Below, piece after piece: positions 37,099 through 49,331 of a DNA stretch of 64,000 bases. Source of the stretch: Allium sativum. Its lineage: Eukaryota > Streptophyta > Magnoliopsida > Asparagales > Amaryllidaceae. Numbering within the stretch: position 1 is the first letter of the stretch; each line of letters starts with the position of its first letter. The position numbers and the translations under genes were made by a program. The DNA is taken from the NCBI GenBank assembly GCA_030737875.1, contig CM060911.1, positions 95,128,599-95,192,598 of the forward strand. The letters are read 5' to 3'. The notes beneath the pieces were generated by a model. That model was not told the origin of the DNA. It ran no database searches and saw nothing but the letters and a program-made list of their open reading frames with translations.

Positions 37099-40000
37099 TG
37101 TAATGACCCGAAAATCCGGTCCAATTTGAGCTGACCAAATAACACAAGTTCAACCCCAATTACACTGGAAAATCAGAACACTAATAGAAAGAAAATAGAG
37201 GGTGAGGATAGATAAGATAGAAACTTAGAATAGAAGAAGAAGAAGAACACAACATCAGAGTAACACGAACCTCACAGCGGAACAAATAACATATAATATA
37301 TATAACATAACTTGAAATATACATCTGTACTTGAATATACATCATTATCAAAGTACAACACTTACAACACAGCGGAAATAAACTATAACTATATGATCCT
37401 GAAGCCTCCTGCTACAGCTCTTCAGGTATATCTGTAAATCCCGACTACTTGACTGCCCGTACAAAATTAGGCACCCAAGAGTTTAGGGAAACAAACAAAT
37501 AAACTCTGGGTCAGTCATGGGACTGGTATGAGTAAAACGGTTTAAAACAGTTTGAGCCATTAAACGATATCTCATAAGACCACATCGTATAAGGGAACAG
37601 GTTTTTTCCATATGAGAATCCAAAATATTTTTATATCAAAAACACTTTGATATTATAATAATGTCTACCAACCACAATATAATAATCATCTAGCAGAAAT
37701 GCTTTCATCTCACGTTCTACATATATAGTATACAATCAAAACCGCAAGCACGTATTGGGTAATGGATTTCCAACTATGACAAGGTATGGAACCACCTTTC
37801 GCTAGTGTACCTCTAGAAAGGAATACGCTGGGTTCAACAAGAACATCTTGCAACCCGGCCACACATGACTGACCACTCATTTCGCTTGAGTGTATCGAAT
37901 GTATATCACCAACGGTTGGGATCAGCAACCGTTTCCCGAATGGGACAGTATCAACAATAGATTTTTAGAAGTAAATGAAAATCTAGATCAGGTGATTATA
38001 CACCCTAATAGGTGCGACCTACATAGCCATGCTACCTTCCCGATTTCTGTCATTTACCGATTGATGAGGCTTGAGGTTACGCTTTATCATCACATCAGAT
38101 TCACTTCGAATGCCACATTGTCAGATCCATCGAAAATCACTAATTGATGTCTACAACAGTACAATACGTGTTAGCTAAAGAAGTTTCCTTCTCCGCTTCC
38201 ACTCTTGGTACAGTTGAAGAAATCAATTTGCGTGACCTTTCTGGAAATACTCTGTCAGACATTCATCTATACAAGTCATCCAGGAACAGGATGGACCGAA
38301 GGTACTATTCAGTATATCTATCTTAGGCACTGTTATCTAAGATTTATACAATAGCCCTTGCACTTTACTCCGACTTCAATTATCTTTGGCATATATGATT
38401 CGCAACGCTTATGCCAATACAAAGTGGTTTTTTGGATAATAATCCAACTGGTCTCTCCATATTAACAACGTTAAAATGGTCAAAAACTTCGATAGTCGGT
38501 GATTTAACTATCGAAGAAAAACACGTATGCAAACAACGATATTATTTCCAGATGGAAATTCTATCAATCAAATCATCAATCATATATACATATATACTCA
38601 TATTTCCTATTTCAATATTTGATTACGTTTCTGATTCTATTTGGAAAACATTTCCAAATCTTCTTTACTTGGATTTAAACAGATGTTTAAATCAACATCG
38701 CGACGATATTTCAAACCACTATACTTATTTACTAAATCACTTAACCACTTTCACTCTCGAACCTTAACCATTTCTAAATTAAAAACGAAGTCAATCAAGT
38801 TGGGGTATAACTACCTCTCAGACCTTAACTGAACAACATTTCAAATCTCGAATTAGGGTAAGTTCATCCTTTAACTCTTTAACACTTCCTTACGTAACTT
38901 TCGTTCGAATAAATGTCTATTCGGTAACTCCTCCCTTCGAATAACTATATTTGATAATCTCTCTTACGCATAACTAGATTCGATTAATCTTTCTTCAAAT
39001 AAACTAAATTCGATTTACTCTATTTATTTAACCCTAATCGATTAACTCTTTTTACTTAACTCCTTTCGAATAACTAATTCGATAACTCCTTTCGATTAAA
39101 CTACAATCGATAACTCCTTTCGATTAAACTATAATCAATAACTCCTTTCAAATAACTAATTCAATAACGCTTATGTGTTTAACTCTATTCGAATAACTTA
39201 TTCGAATAACCCTTATTTATTTAACTCTATTCGAATAACTAATTCGAACAACTCTTATTTATTTAACTCTATTCGAATAACTAATTCGCATAACTAATTC
39301 GATTTGCTTACTTTCGAATACTTATATTCGATAATCTCTTTCTTTGAATAAATCTTATTCGATTTAACTCCTGTCGAATAACTAGATTCGATCAACTCAC
39401 TTCGAATATTTCTGATTGGATTATCTCACTTCGAATATCTCTGATTCGATTCACTCACTTCGAATATCTACTATTCGATTTTCACACTTCGAATATCTCT
39501 GATTCGATTTTCTCACTTCGAATATCTCTATTCGATTTTCTCACTTCGAATATCTCTGATTCGATTTTCTCACTTCGAATTTCTCACTTCGTATACCATA
39601 TTCGATTAACTCTATTCGAATAAGTAAATTCGATTAACTCCTTTCAAATAAACTATTCATTTATAAAGATTTACTTTTAGTAATGGTTCTTCCCTTTACA
39701 AATGATTTCCTTTTTAGTAACGTTTTCCTTTTTATAACATCCTATTCAGTTATAAACAAAATTCCTTTTTATAACTCTATTTATTTTCTAAATATTTCCT
39801 TTTTAATTCCATTTGTAAATGGTTTTACAAATACCTCCTTTTCGATTTCATTTGTAAAGGTTTTACAAATATTTCTCTTTCGATTCCATTTGTAAATGGT
39901 TTACAAACATTTCTCTTTCTGATTGATTTGTAAATGGTTTACAAACCTTTCTCTTTCTATTTGATTTTTAAATGGTTTACAAACATTTCTCGTTCTAATC

Positions 40001-42597
40001 TATTTGCAAATGGTTTGCAAATAATTCCTTTAGGGTTTCATTTCTAAGTATTTTCTATTTATAAATAATCCATTTATAAATAAATTTCTGTTTATAAATA
40101 TTCCATTTATCAATAATTCCTTTTATAAAATCTTCTTTGATTTTATAAATATTATCTCTTTTATAAAATCCTTTGATTTTGTAAATAAATCTATTTCAAT
40201 ATTCGTTTTGAAAATTTCCTTTTCACCATTCCGGTATGTTATGGTATTTAACACATCAAATCACGATGACCAATATCGTTCAAACACACATAATCGACAA
40301 CAGATTATATATCACATCATATATTACAATATATGAACAGAACGGTTTTATAATTATTGAGGAATCCAGTTGGGTCCCTCCAACCTGTTTCCCTGCATCC
40401 ACAGATGTTAACCAATATAATAACATCAATTTCATTTTGATATGAAATATTCTGACAACCAGAATCCATATTTGGTTAACGATATACACATATAACTATA
40501 TCGATATTTTTAACTAACTGACTAGCAGTTAAACCAAACAGTCAACACACAGCAACCAACAGATGATTAACAGTTCTAAAATTTCGTTATAAAATATAAC
40601 TGTTCAGAGTTGGTGAGTTTTACTCACATTTGCAGTTCATCGTTAAAGAACGATAAACTGTTTGTTTGATTTGAATCAAACAATTTATTTCGCCATAAAT
40701 TCAAACGAGCTCCACTCCACTCCCAGTCAGTTCCATTGGTTGATGTCCGTCCATATGATCCCAATGGATCTTGTTTCGCGGAATTCTGATTACGTATGGT
40801 AGAGTTATACACATTCGAAGTTAATACATTTTTTAATAATTAAAAACATGGATTTTAATTAAACTTGGGCCTTATACCTTCATAACTCGGCCCAACTTCT
40901 CATTGCCAAGCCCATACCCGCTTAACCGATCCTTCTTCCTCTTCTAAATGCCATGAGCTTCCTGTAGCCATACGATGGCCATTTCCCTCCTTTCAACTCC
41001 TACAATCCCTCCTACATTCCACCGAACACAAAAGTAATCCAAACAAACTCATCTCCATTAAATTCTCTTCAAGTTCCAACCCTCCTTCTCCAACTCGTGC
41101 TCCCCCTTCAAATCCCGTCTTCGGTCAGTGAACGAGCACCACACAGAAAGCATCGACATTTTTGTTAATGGAAATCCCACAAATTATCACAAACTCTTCT
41201 ACTCACCACCTGTAACCTCAAACCGAACTCCGATTCAAGCATCGATACCCAACATTCACGAAACCGTGAACCCTACTCATGCTGAACAAATTTCCAGCGG
41301 AACCCACAGACGTAAAAGCTGTACGAGATTAAAGCTTACCCCAATTCAAACTCAAATATATATCCTTTTTTATTTATAGATTTTTGGTTGATTTCCTTTG
41401 GATTTTTCTTTTGAACGAATGTTTACTGGAGAAATGAAAATGGTGCAGCGCCATTCTTTTGTCTGTTGACTAAGAAAAATCTGATTTAGGTTTAAGCAGC
41501 CAGGAGGATATTTATAGGAAGGTTCTACTATTTTTATATTGACTTTTCTATAAAATTTTAATCAACCGTCAAGTGTATTTATCGTTTAAAAATCTGTATA
41601 GTCACATATGATACCCAAAAATCACGAAACTGGATATGCAGCTACAGCTCGACATTAAGGTCCCAACGAAACTGGTTTCATCGAATTCCGACTCCGTTTG
41701 CTCACACAACGTATTTTTAAAGGTCAAATTATCGACTTTTTTTCGCTTTAAAAATCGGTACGGCCATATACTGACTTCAAAAATCACGGAAATTGAAATC
41801 TAACAATAATTTGACATTGCGGATCCAACAAAATTAGTTTCGTCGAATTCCGACTTCATTTGCAAAAGTGGCTATTTTTAAAGCTCTAAATAGCCTATTT
41901 AAATATATAAATATATTTAAATAAAAATTAAATTTAATATTTAAAAATAAATATTATCGTCTATATTCACAACAGAATATCATACAGCTCTAGAATATTC
42001 CTATATGAATTTCTAACTTGATATTTCAAATCTGGGTCAACCCGATATTCGATTTATATTGAAATTTCTTTTTAAAATATAAATAATTCCATTATAAATT
42101 ATAAAGGAATTCCATAGTGACTTTCTAAAATTTGATTTGGACATAAATCAAAATCTACACGACGAAATCTCGATTTTTCTCTTCCACTAGAAAGATATAC
42201 TCTACCAACTCCACACGTTTCTTGTTTCACAAAAATCCGGCTTAAAACGAACCCTGCAGATTCAGTTGAAGTTCAAATCGCCAAATCGCGATCTGTCGCG
42301 CCATTTCAAGCTCGATTTCAATTATAATATAATTATACGTTCAAACTATCGTTCAAATAATATATTCGTTATTCTAATTCAATTCTAAACTGAATTAAAT
42401 ATCACAGATGATCCAGTTCACACCATATCGCCATTACAGCCAATTCTAATTATTTCAGAATTAAATATATTATTTAATTTATTATTTTAATTAAATATTC
42501 ACCATTATTTAATTCCACGACCATTAAATTCTTTTAGTTACCATTTAAATAATTAAATAAATTAATTATTATACCGCAGAAAGTGCGGGTCATTACA
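37099..42597 (-). repeat. 3' LTR of the second LARD
   Basis: This 5,499-bp LTR is unusually long. In minus-strand order it has a likely promoter with CTATAAATA near 41507-41517 (a second TATAAATA lies near 41371), then a large block of tandem arrays (38870-40140), then a module shared with the other giant LTRs at 37370-37620. Frames inside (for example 37890-38147) recur in the other LTR copy but have no known domain. Confidence 0.75.
38870..39596. repeat. TTCGAA-centred tandem arrays in LTR
   Basis: Two adjoining arrays. The first (to about 39380) has variable units like CTCTATTCGAATAACTAATT. The second (39388-39596) has about 29-bp units like CTCACTTCGAATATCTCTGA followed by TTCGATTT. I count seven CACTTCGAAT/CACTTCGTAT units in the second array. 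The corresponding array in the other LTR (47215-47961) has eight. A third, looser array of TTTACAAATATTTCTCTTTC-like units continues at 39680-40000. Confidence 0.85.
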
Positions 42598-45413
42598 TTC
42601 TTCCCCACTTAAAATAATTTCGTCCTCGAAATTGCTAAGCTAGAGAACGACCCTATCGACTGGTTAGAACATATTTGTTCACTTCTTAACTTCAGTTTCA
42701 ACTGAACCAATTTAATTTCAATTAAATTATTAATTAATTCTTATCAACGAATTTTTTCAAAAATCCTGAAAATTTTCTAATGCCTTAACTCTTCGAAAAA
42801 TTTCGCCAGCACCTCCTTTGTACTGGTCCATCGGTCAAACTCTAACTCGCCTCTCTGGGCCATCTTTAACCCAAAAGAAAATCAAACAGCCAAGCGGCTT
42901 GCCAGTTCGGCTCATAAATCTTATATCCAATAGAAATATAAACTTGTACCTTTTGTCGGCATATCATTTTATCCTTTCTACCTGTTATCAATTCAGCGGA
43001 TACAAGGGTCATCCTAATCAAATTCCAATCTGCTTTTATCCACAACACAACCATTCGCTTATATCCGAGCCAAATATCATTTCAACTCGAGTTTCTTCTC
43101 GATTCCCAACTCTTAACTTGATTATCACATTACACTTCAAATTTGAATCTCACAATCCAATTTGTCTTGATATCATTCTAATTCAATCTCAGTTACCACT
43201 TTACTGGCTTTACTTTAATTCAATTTTTCTTTCACAAATTTCTGTTAAAGTTTATTTTTAATTCAAACTGTCTTTCCCTGGGAGTTTTTCAAACAGTTTA
43301 CTCTTTTCAAAAATCAAAATTTCCTTTTGAACATGTCACTGAGCCCTTAATTAATATTCCATTAGTTAAATCACTTCTCTATTTCTTTATCAATATTTGT
43401 TAACCAAATATTTTCAATAACCATATTGGCCTTTTATGTTATTTGGAAAACATTTCCGAATATCGCCTTCCTTTATTTTCTAAACTTTAGAAAATATATG
43501 CTATTTATAATTGGAAAATATTCCAATTACTTATCTCTTTTCCGATCTCGTTTATTTCTATACTTCGGAAATATTCTTTATTATATTTCCAAGCTTACAC
43601 TTATTTGGGTTAAAATGGATGTTGTGTAAAACATCGTTACGACAACCCAAATACTATATTCAACTAACTCTTATTCAACATTGATCTTCGAGCCTGAAAT
43701 CTTACTATTTATTTGTTAATAATGAAATCAATCAAGTTAGGGTATAACTACCTCTCAGACCTTGATTGAATAACATTTATAACGTCAAAATAGATATGAC
43801 TACTTACTCGAATAATCAGTACCATACAACTACTTATTCACTTTTAAACACGTATACGCTTCTTCTTTCTATTCTTACTAGATTTTATTCTTAGTCTTCC
43901 TTTTTGATTTTACTATTCTATTTCTAAGTTCGTTTCCTTATCGACTTCTATATATATATCGATACGTTGATTTCTAATTATCAAATTATCTTAAAAATAT
44001 TCTAACTCCTTAAATTCCCGGAAAAATTCGCCATAACCTCCTTTGTACTAGGAGCATCGGGATATTTCAAATAGCCTCCCATGGCCCTCACCAATCCAAA
44101 AGAAAAAGAAAAGACCAAGCGGCTAGCCGATACGGCGCATAAAATCTCATATATGAATTAAATACATACCTTTTCGTCGAGCATTCTATTTATATACCTT
44201 CATACCTTATCCATACCTATCTCATTTATATTTATACCTGCCCAATCTATTTTAACTATGCCTGATCGTTTTAACTCAATTCGTTAATTAATTTGTTAAT
44301 TAACTCTTTACTCTATTTCACTTTTATATTTGAACATGACATGTTTAAATATATTTTAACTTGCTTATTAACTAATTTGAATCCAAAATTCAAATTTAAG
44401 TTCTATATTCGATTTCGAATATCCATTTACAAATCCAATTCACCTTTCAAAGTTTAACTTCAAATTCAAAACTCGATTAACTAATTCCTCTTCGACTTAG
44501 TTAATTTTATTCAATTTCTATTCAAATTTTATATCACTTCTATTATTCAAATCTATATTTCAAATTCTATATATATCAAATTCTATTCAAATTCTATACA
44601 TCAAATTCTATTATTCAAATTCTATTCAAATTCTATTCAACACAACTTGTATTTCCCAAAACAAATTCAAAACAGTATCTCTGGTAGTAATTCGTCACTT
44701 ACAACTCGAAAATGAATACTGCTTGCAGCTATCATTATCAGAATCTATTTTCCAGTGATCGAAGTGAGTTCAATACTATAAAACCATTTCTAAACATCTC
44801 CACTTTGAAATTCATTTCAAAATATAATTCACACTGCTTGCAAAACAATTTAAAATCCCCCAGGATCTTAAATTTTCCTTATTTTTTTATCCAAATCCGT
44901 TTACAAACACTTATCCAATTTTCCAGGGTTTTAGATTCAATTTCTGGTTTTAAGTTCAGATTTAATTCATCTGATTTCATATACTATACTTATATGAATT
45001 CTGATTGGTTACTTACATAACCATTTTACTTTTTATAATCTTACTCGATTATAATAAAAACCAATATATCCTATATATTATAATCATTCCAATATAAATC
45101 CTTTATATCAAAATATAATTTTGGGTAAAATTATTTCATTTACCCTCTTTTCAAAACATACCATGACGGTTCATCGTATTCGAGTGCTTACAAAATCCCT
45201 ACCGATACAGTGGATCAAACTGATCGACCAGAACTCATAAATGACTCAACCAATAAATCTCCACAATATAAAACAAATTCTTATATCAAATAACAAATAC
45301 GTTCACTCGTATATATACACTCCAACTCAATATATGGTATTACTAACCCCATCTCTATCGAGTCACGCCATAGAGCCAAGGGAATCCCCTTAACTTAAGC
45401 CCTGATACCAACT
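42598..45413 (-). other. Internal non-coding region of the second LARD
   Basis: The 3' end next to the LTR reads, on the minus strand, GAGGACGAAATTATTTTAAG then TGGGGAAGAA, a polypurine tract. Two direct copies of a roughly 170-bp module lie at 42770-42960 and 43990-44180. Each contains GAAAAA(T)TTCGCC, CCTCCTTTGTACT and CAAGCGGCTWGCC. The region at 45165-45413 is the leader shared with 16556-16795. No coding domain was found on either strand. Confidence 0.75.
45402..45413 (-). promoter_or_regulatory. Primer-binding site, tRNA-iMet type
   Basis: On the minus strand GTTGGTATCAGGG follows the LTR end (GAGTCATTACA). TGGTATCAG matches the initiator-tRNA-Met-complementary site; the last bases have decayed. 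Confidence 0.75.
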
Positions 45414-46892
45414 GTAATGACTCGAAAATCCGGTCCAATTTGAGCTGACCAAATAACACAAGTCCAACCCCAATTACACTGGAAAATCAGAACACTAATA
45501 GAAAGAAAACAGAGGGTGAGGATAGATAAGATAGAAACTTAGAATAGAAGAAGAAGAAGAACACAACATCAGAGTAACACGAACCTCACAGCAGAACAAA
45601 TAACATATAATATATATAACATAACTTGAAATATACATCTGTACTTGAATATACATCATTATCAAAGTACAACACTTACAACACAGCGGAAATAAACTAT
45701 AGCTACATGATCCTGAAGCCTCCTGCTCCAGCTCTTCAGGTATATCTGTAAATCCCGACTACTTGACTGCCCGTACAAAATTGGGCACCCAAGAGTTTAG
45801 GGAAACAAATAAATAAACTCCGGGTCAGTCATGGGACTGGTATGAGTAAAACGGTTTAAAACAGTTTGAGCCATTAAACGATATCTCATAAGACCACGCC
45901 GTATAACAGAACGAGTTTTTTCCTTATGAGAATCCAAAATATCTTTATATCAAAAACCTTTTGATATTATAATAATGTCTACCAACCACAATATAATAAT
46001 CATCTAGCAGAAACGTTTTCATCTCACGTTCTCCATATATAGTATACGATCAAAACTGCAAGCACGTATTGGGTAATGGATTTCCAACTATGACAAGGTA
46101 TGGAACCACCTTTCGCTAGTGTACCTCTAGAAAGGAATACACTGGGTTCAACAAGAACATCTTGCAACCCGGCCACACTTGACCGACCACTCATTTCGCT
46201 TGAGTGTATCGAATGTATATCACCAACGGTTGGGATCAGCAACCGTTTCCCGAATGGGACAGTATCAACAATAGATTTTTAGAAGTAAATGAAACTCTAG
46301 ATCAGGTGATTATACACCCTAATAGGTGCGACCTACATAGCCATGCTACCTGCCCGATTTCTATCATTTACCGGTTGATGAGGCTTGAGGTTACGCTTTA
46401 TCATCACATCAGATTCACTTCGAATGCCACATTGTCAGATCCATCGAAAATCACTAATTGACGTCTACAACAGTACATTACGTGTTAGCTAAAGAAGTTT
46501 CCTTCTCCGCTTCCACTCTTAGTACGATTGAAGAAATCAATGTACGTGACCTTTCTGGAAATACTCTGTCAGACATTCATCCATACAAGCCATCCAGGAA
46601 AAGGATGGACCGAAGGTACTATTCAGTATATCCATCTTAGGCACTGTTATCTAAGATTTATACAATAGCCCTTGCACTTTACTCCGTCTTCAATTATCTT
46701 TGGCATATATGATTCGCAACGCTTATGCCAATACAGAGTGGTTCTTTGGATAATAATCCAACCGGTCTCTCCATACTAACAACGTTAAAATGGTCAAAAA
46801 CTTCGATAGTCGGTGAGTTAACTGTCGAAGAAAAACACGTGTGCAAATAATGATATTATTTCCAGATGGAAATTCTATCAATCAAATCATCA

Positions 46893-46935
<43 letters not shown>

Positions 46936-47961
46936 TCATATTTCCTATTTCAATATTTGATTACGTTTCTGATTCTATTTGGAAAACATTTCCAAATCTT
47001 CTTTACTTGGATTTAAATAGATGTTTAAATCAACATCGCGATGACATCTCAAACCACTATACTTATTTACTAAATCACTTAACCACTTTCACTTCGAATC
47101 TTAACCATTTCTAAATTAAAAACGAAGCCAATCAAGTTGGGGGTATAACTATCTCTCAGACCTTAACTGAACAATATTTCAAATCTCGAATTAGGGTAAG
47201 TTCATCCTTTAACTCTTTAACACTTCCTTACGTAACTTTCGTTCGAATAAATCTCTATTCGATAACTCCTCCCTTCGAATAACTATATTTGATAATCTCT
47301 CTTACGCATAACTAGATTCGATTAACCTTTCTTCAAATAAACTAAATTCGATTTACTCTATTTATTTAACCCTAATCGATTAACTCTTTTTACTTAATTC
47401 CTTTCGAATAACTAATTCGATAACTCCTTTCGATTAAACTATAATCGATGACTCCTTTCGATTAATCTATAATCGATAACTCCTTTCGAATAACTAATTC
47501 AATAACTCTTATGTGTTTAACTCTATTCGAATAACTAATTCAAATAACCCTTATTTATTTAACTCTATTCGAATAACTAATTCGAATAACTCTTATTAAT
47601 TTAACTCTATTCGAATAACTAATTCGCATAACTAATTCGATTTGCTTACTTTCGAATACTTATATTCAATAATCTCTTTCTTCGAATAAATCTTATTCGA
47701 TTTAACTCCTGTCGAATAACTAGATTCGATTAACTCACTTCGAATATTTCTGATTCGATTATCTCACTTCGAATATCTCTGATTCGATTCACTCACTTCG
47801 AATATCTCTGATTCGATTCACTCACTTCGAATATCTACTATTCGATTTTCTCACTTCGAATATCTCTAATTCGATTTTCTCACTTCGAATATCTCTATTC
47901 GATTTTCTCACTTCGAATATCTCTGATTTGATTTTCTCACTTCGAATATCTCTATTCGATA
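45414..47961 (-). repeat. 5' LTR of the second LARD, truncated
   Basis: This is near-identical to 37099-39560 of the 3' LTR. Differences include an expanded (TA)n at about 46896-46932, where the mate has only a short CATATATACATATATACTC, and one extra array unit. It ends in the TTCGAA array; the remaining ~3 kb expected from the mate is missing. Confidence 0.8.
46896..46932. repeat. (TA)n microsatellite in one LTR only
   Basis: This is an alternating TA run inside the truncated 5' LTR. The homologous position in the 3' LTR (near 38579-38599) has only a short, interrupted TA stretch, so the expansion arose after insertion. Confidence 0.9.
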
Positions 47962-48112
47962 AACTATTTCTCCACTACAATAAAAGTGGTTTTTATTTTC
48001 CAAGTACCAATATATTATCTGTCTCGTTTACTTTTCTTTTCTATACACAATAAACGCTCCACAAAAATTAAGGCATTCCCTTTGCGAGTGACCTTAATGA
48101 AGATGGGGTGTC
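47962..48112 (+). repeat. 3' terminal fragment of another gypsy LTR
   Basis: GGCATTCCCTTTGCGAGTGAC and GATGGGGTGTCACA match the 3' end of the LTR at 55910-60095, which reads TGCATTCCCTTTGTGAGTGA then GGTGGGGTGTTACA. Orientation is plus. It is about 150 bp long, joined to the broken LARD LTR on the left and to Tat-like protease sequence on the right. Confidence 0.55.
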
Positions 48113-49331
48113 ACAATCATCCACCGAACTAGTTGGTATCGTTGATCTACCAATAGAAATGGGAAAGGGAGACCGCAAGAGAGTATGAACCCTCCCATTC
48201 CTTGTAATGGAAATAGGCTCTCTATACAATGCCTTTTTAGGCCAACCACCCTAGAAAATTCAGATCTTGCTTCTCTACTTGGTATTTGCTCTTAAAGATC
48301 CCAACGATAGGAGAAATCGGAACTGCATGGGGAGATCAAGTAACCGGTCAGGCATGTACTCGGTAGAGTTGAAAGAACTTCAATACAAAGAGAAAACAGA
48401 GCTTGAAGACAATCCCCCTCCTACGAAGGAGAGGGAGGCATAAAAACTACAGAAAACATCTTAGTCGTGACCATCCCGTTGCTAGCTCGAAGATATCGAC
48501 CCAAGAGAAGATAAAGAGTAGGGATGTCGGAAGGCAACCCCTAATGAAGTCATGGTAGAGATTTCGATCGATGACGTCGATCCGACTAGGGTCTTGAAGA
48601 TCGGGTCCCATCTTGACCCCCTCCGGACGAGGGAATTGACCGAATTCCTCTGTGCAAACCTTGATGTTTTTGCATGGACCCACGCTGACATGTGTGGGAT
48701 ATCACCCTCCCTCATGACTCACTCGCTTAATATCGACCCGAAATATGAGCCTGTTAAGCAGAAAGGACAAATGCTTGGCTCAAAAAGGTCGACAACTTTG
48801 AAAGAAGAGATTAAAAAGCTTAAGAATAATTGGTTTATCTAAGACGCAACTTATCCCAAGTGGATATCTAACTTGCTACTTGTGAAGAACGATAATGGGA
48901 AGTGACGAACGTGTATTGATTTTTCAGAATTGAATAAGTCCTAACCCAAAGACAGTTTTCCATTCCCTAAGATCGACCAACTTGTTGACTCAACAGCAAG
49001 ACACAAATTCCTCTCTTTCATGAATGCATATAGGGATATAACCAGATCGCAATGCAAGTCCAAACCAAGAACTCACCAGTCTTATAACAGATCTTGAATT
49101 ATTTTGTTATGTGATTATGCCCTTAGGGCTAAAGAATGCAGGGGAAACTTATCAGTGCCTAGTCAACCGCATGTTCCATGATTAGATTGGGAAGACGATG
49201 GAGGTATATGTAGATGACATGTTAGTAAAGTTAATACAATCATCGGTTCACGTCAGAGACCTTGCGGAGATGTTCGGAGTTCTTCGTAGGTATGGGATGA
49301 AGCTCAACCCTTTGAAGTGCTTTTTCGGCGC
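48113..49331 (+). pseudogene. Tat-like gypsy protease and reverse transcriptase remnant
   Basis: The reading begins in the protease region (GIVDLPIEMGKGDRKRV, then SLYNAFLGQPTLE). It continues through the pre-RT linker (FLCANLDVFAWTHADMCGI) into RT: KEEIKKLKNNWFI, TYPKWISNLLLVKN, CIDFSELNKS, FPFPKIDQLVDSTARHKFLS and EVYVDDMLVK. The last contains the catalytic YVDD near 49204. It ends LNPLKCFFGA, where a solo LTR interrupts. The protein resumes GKFLGFIV at about 53496. In-frame stops and small shifts mean no active enzyme. The order protease-RT-RNase H-integrase fits Ty3/gypsy. Confidence 0.8.

Larger units (their letters stand above)
37099..47961 (-). mobile_element. Second non-coding giant-LTR retrotransposon (LARD-type), 5' end truncated
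   Basis: This element reads on the minus strand. The 3' LTR is 37099-42597 (5,499 bp), the internal region 42598-45413 (2,816 bp), and the 5' LTR starts at 45414 but is recognisable only to 47961. LTR ends are TGTAATGACCCG and CGGGTCATTACA. A primer-binding site (TTGGTATCAGGG) and a polypurine tract are present. No gag, protease, RT or integrase motif is visible internally. It shares the leader, an internal motif and an LTR module with the LARD at 11271-20692 while its LTRs are otherwise diverged. At 47961 the LTR stops abruptly inside a tandem array. Confidence 0.75.

Noticed and set aside
37890..38147. 85-codon plus-strand frame repeated at 46204-46461
   Set aside because: The repetition is explained by the LTR pair. 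It has no known domain and is antisense to the element.
38870..39596. Possible centromeric satellite or CRISPR-like array
   Set aside because: The units are imperfect, confined to the LTR and present in its mate, with no unique spacers. This is an LTR-internal tandem array in a plant genome.
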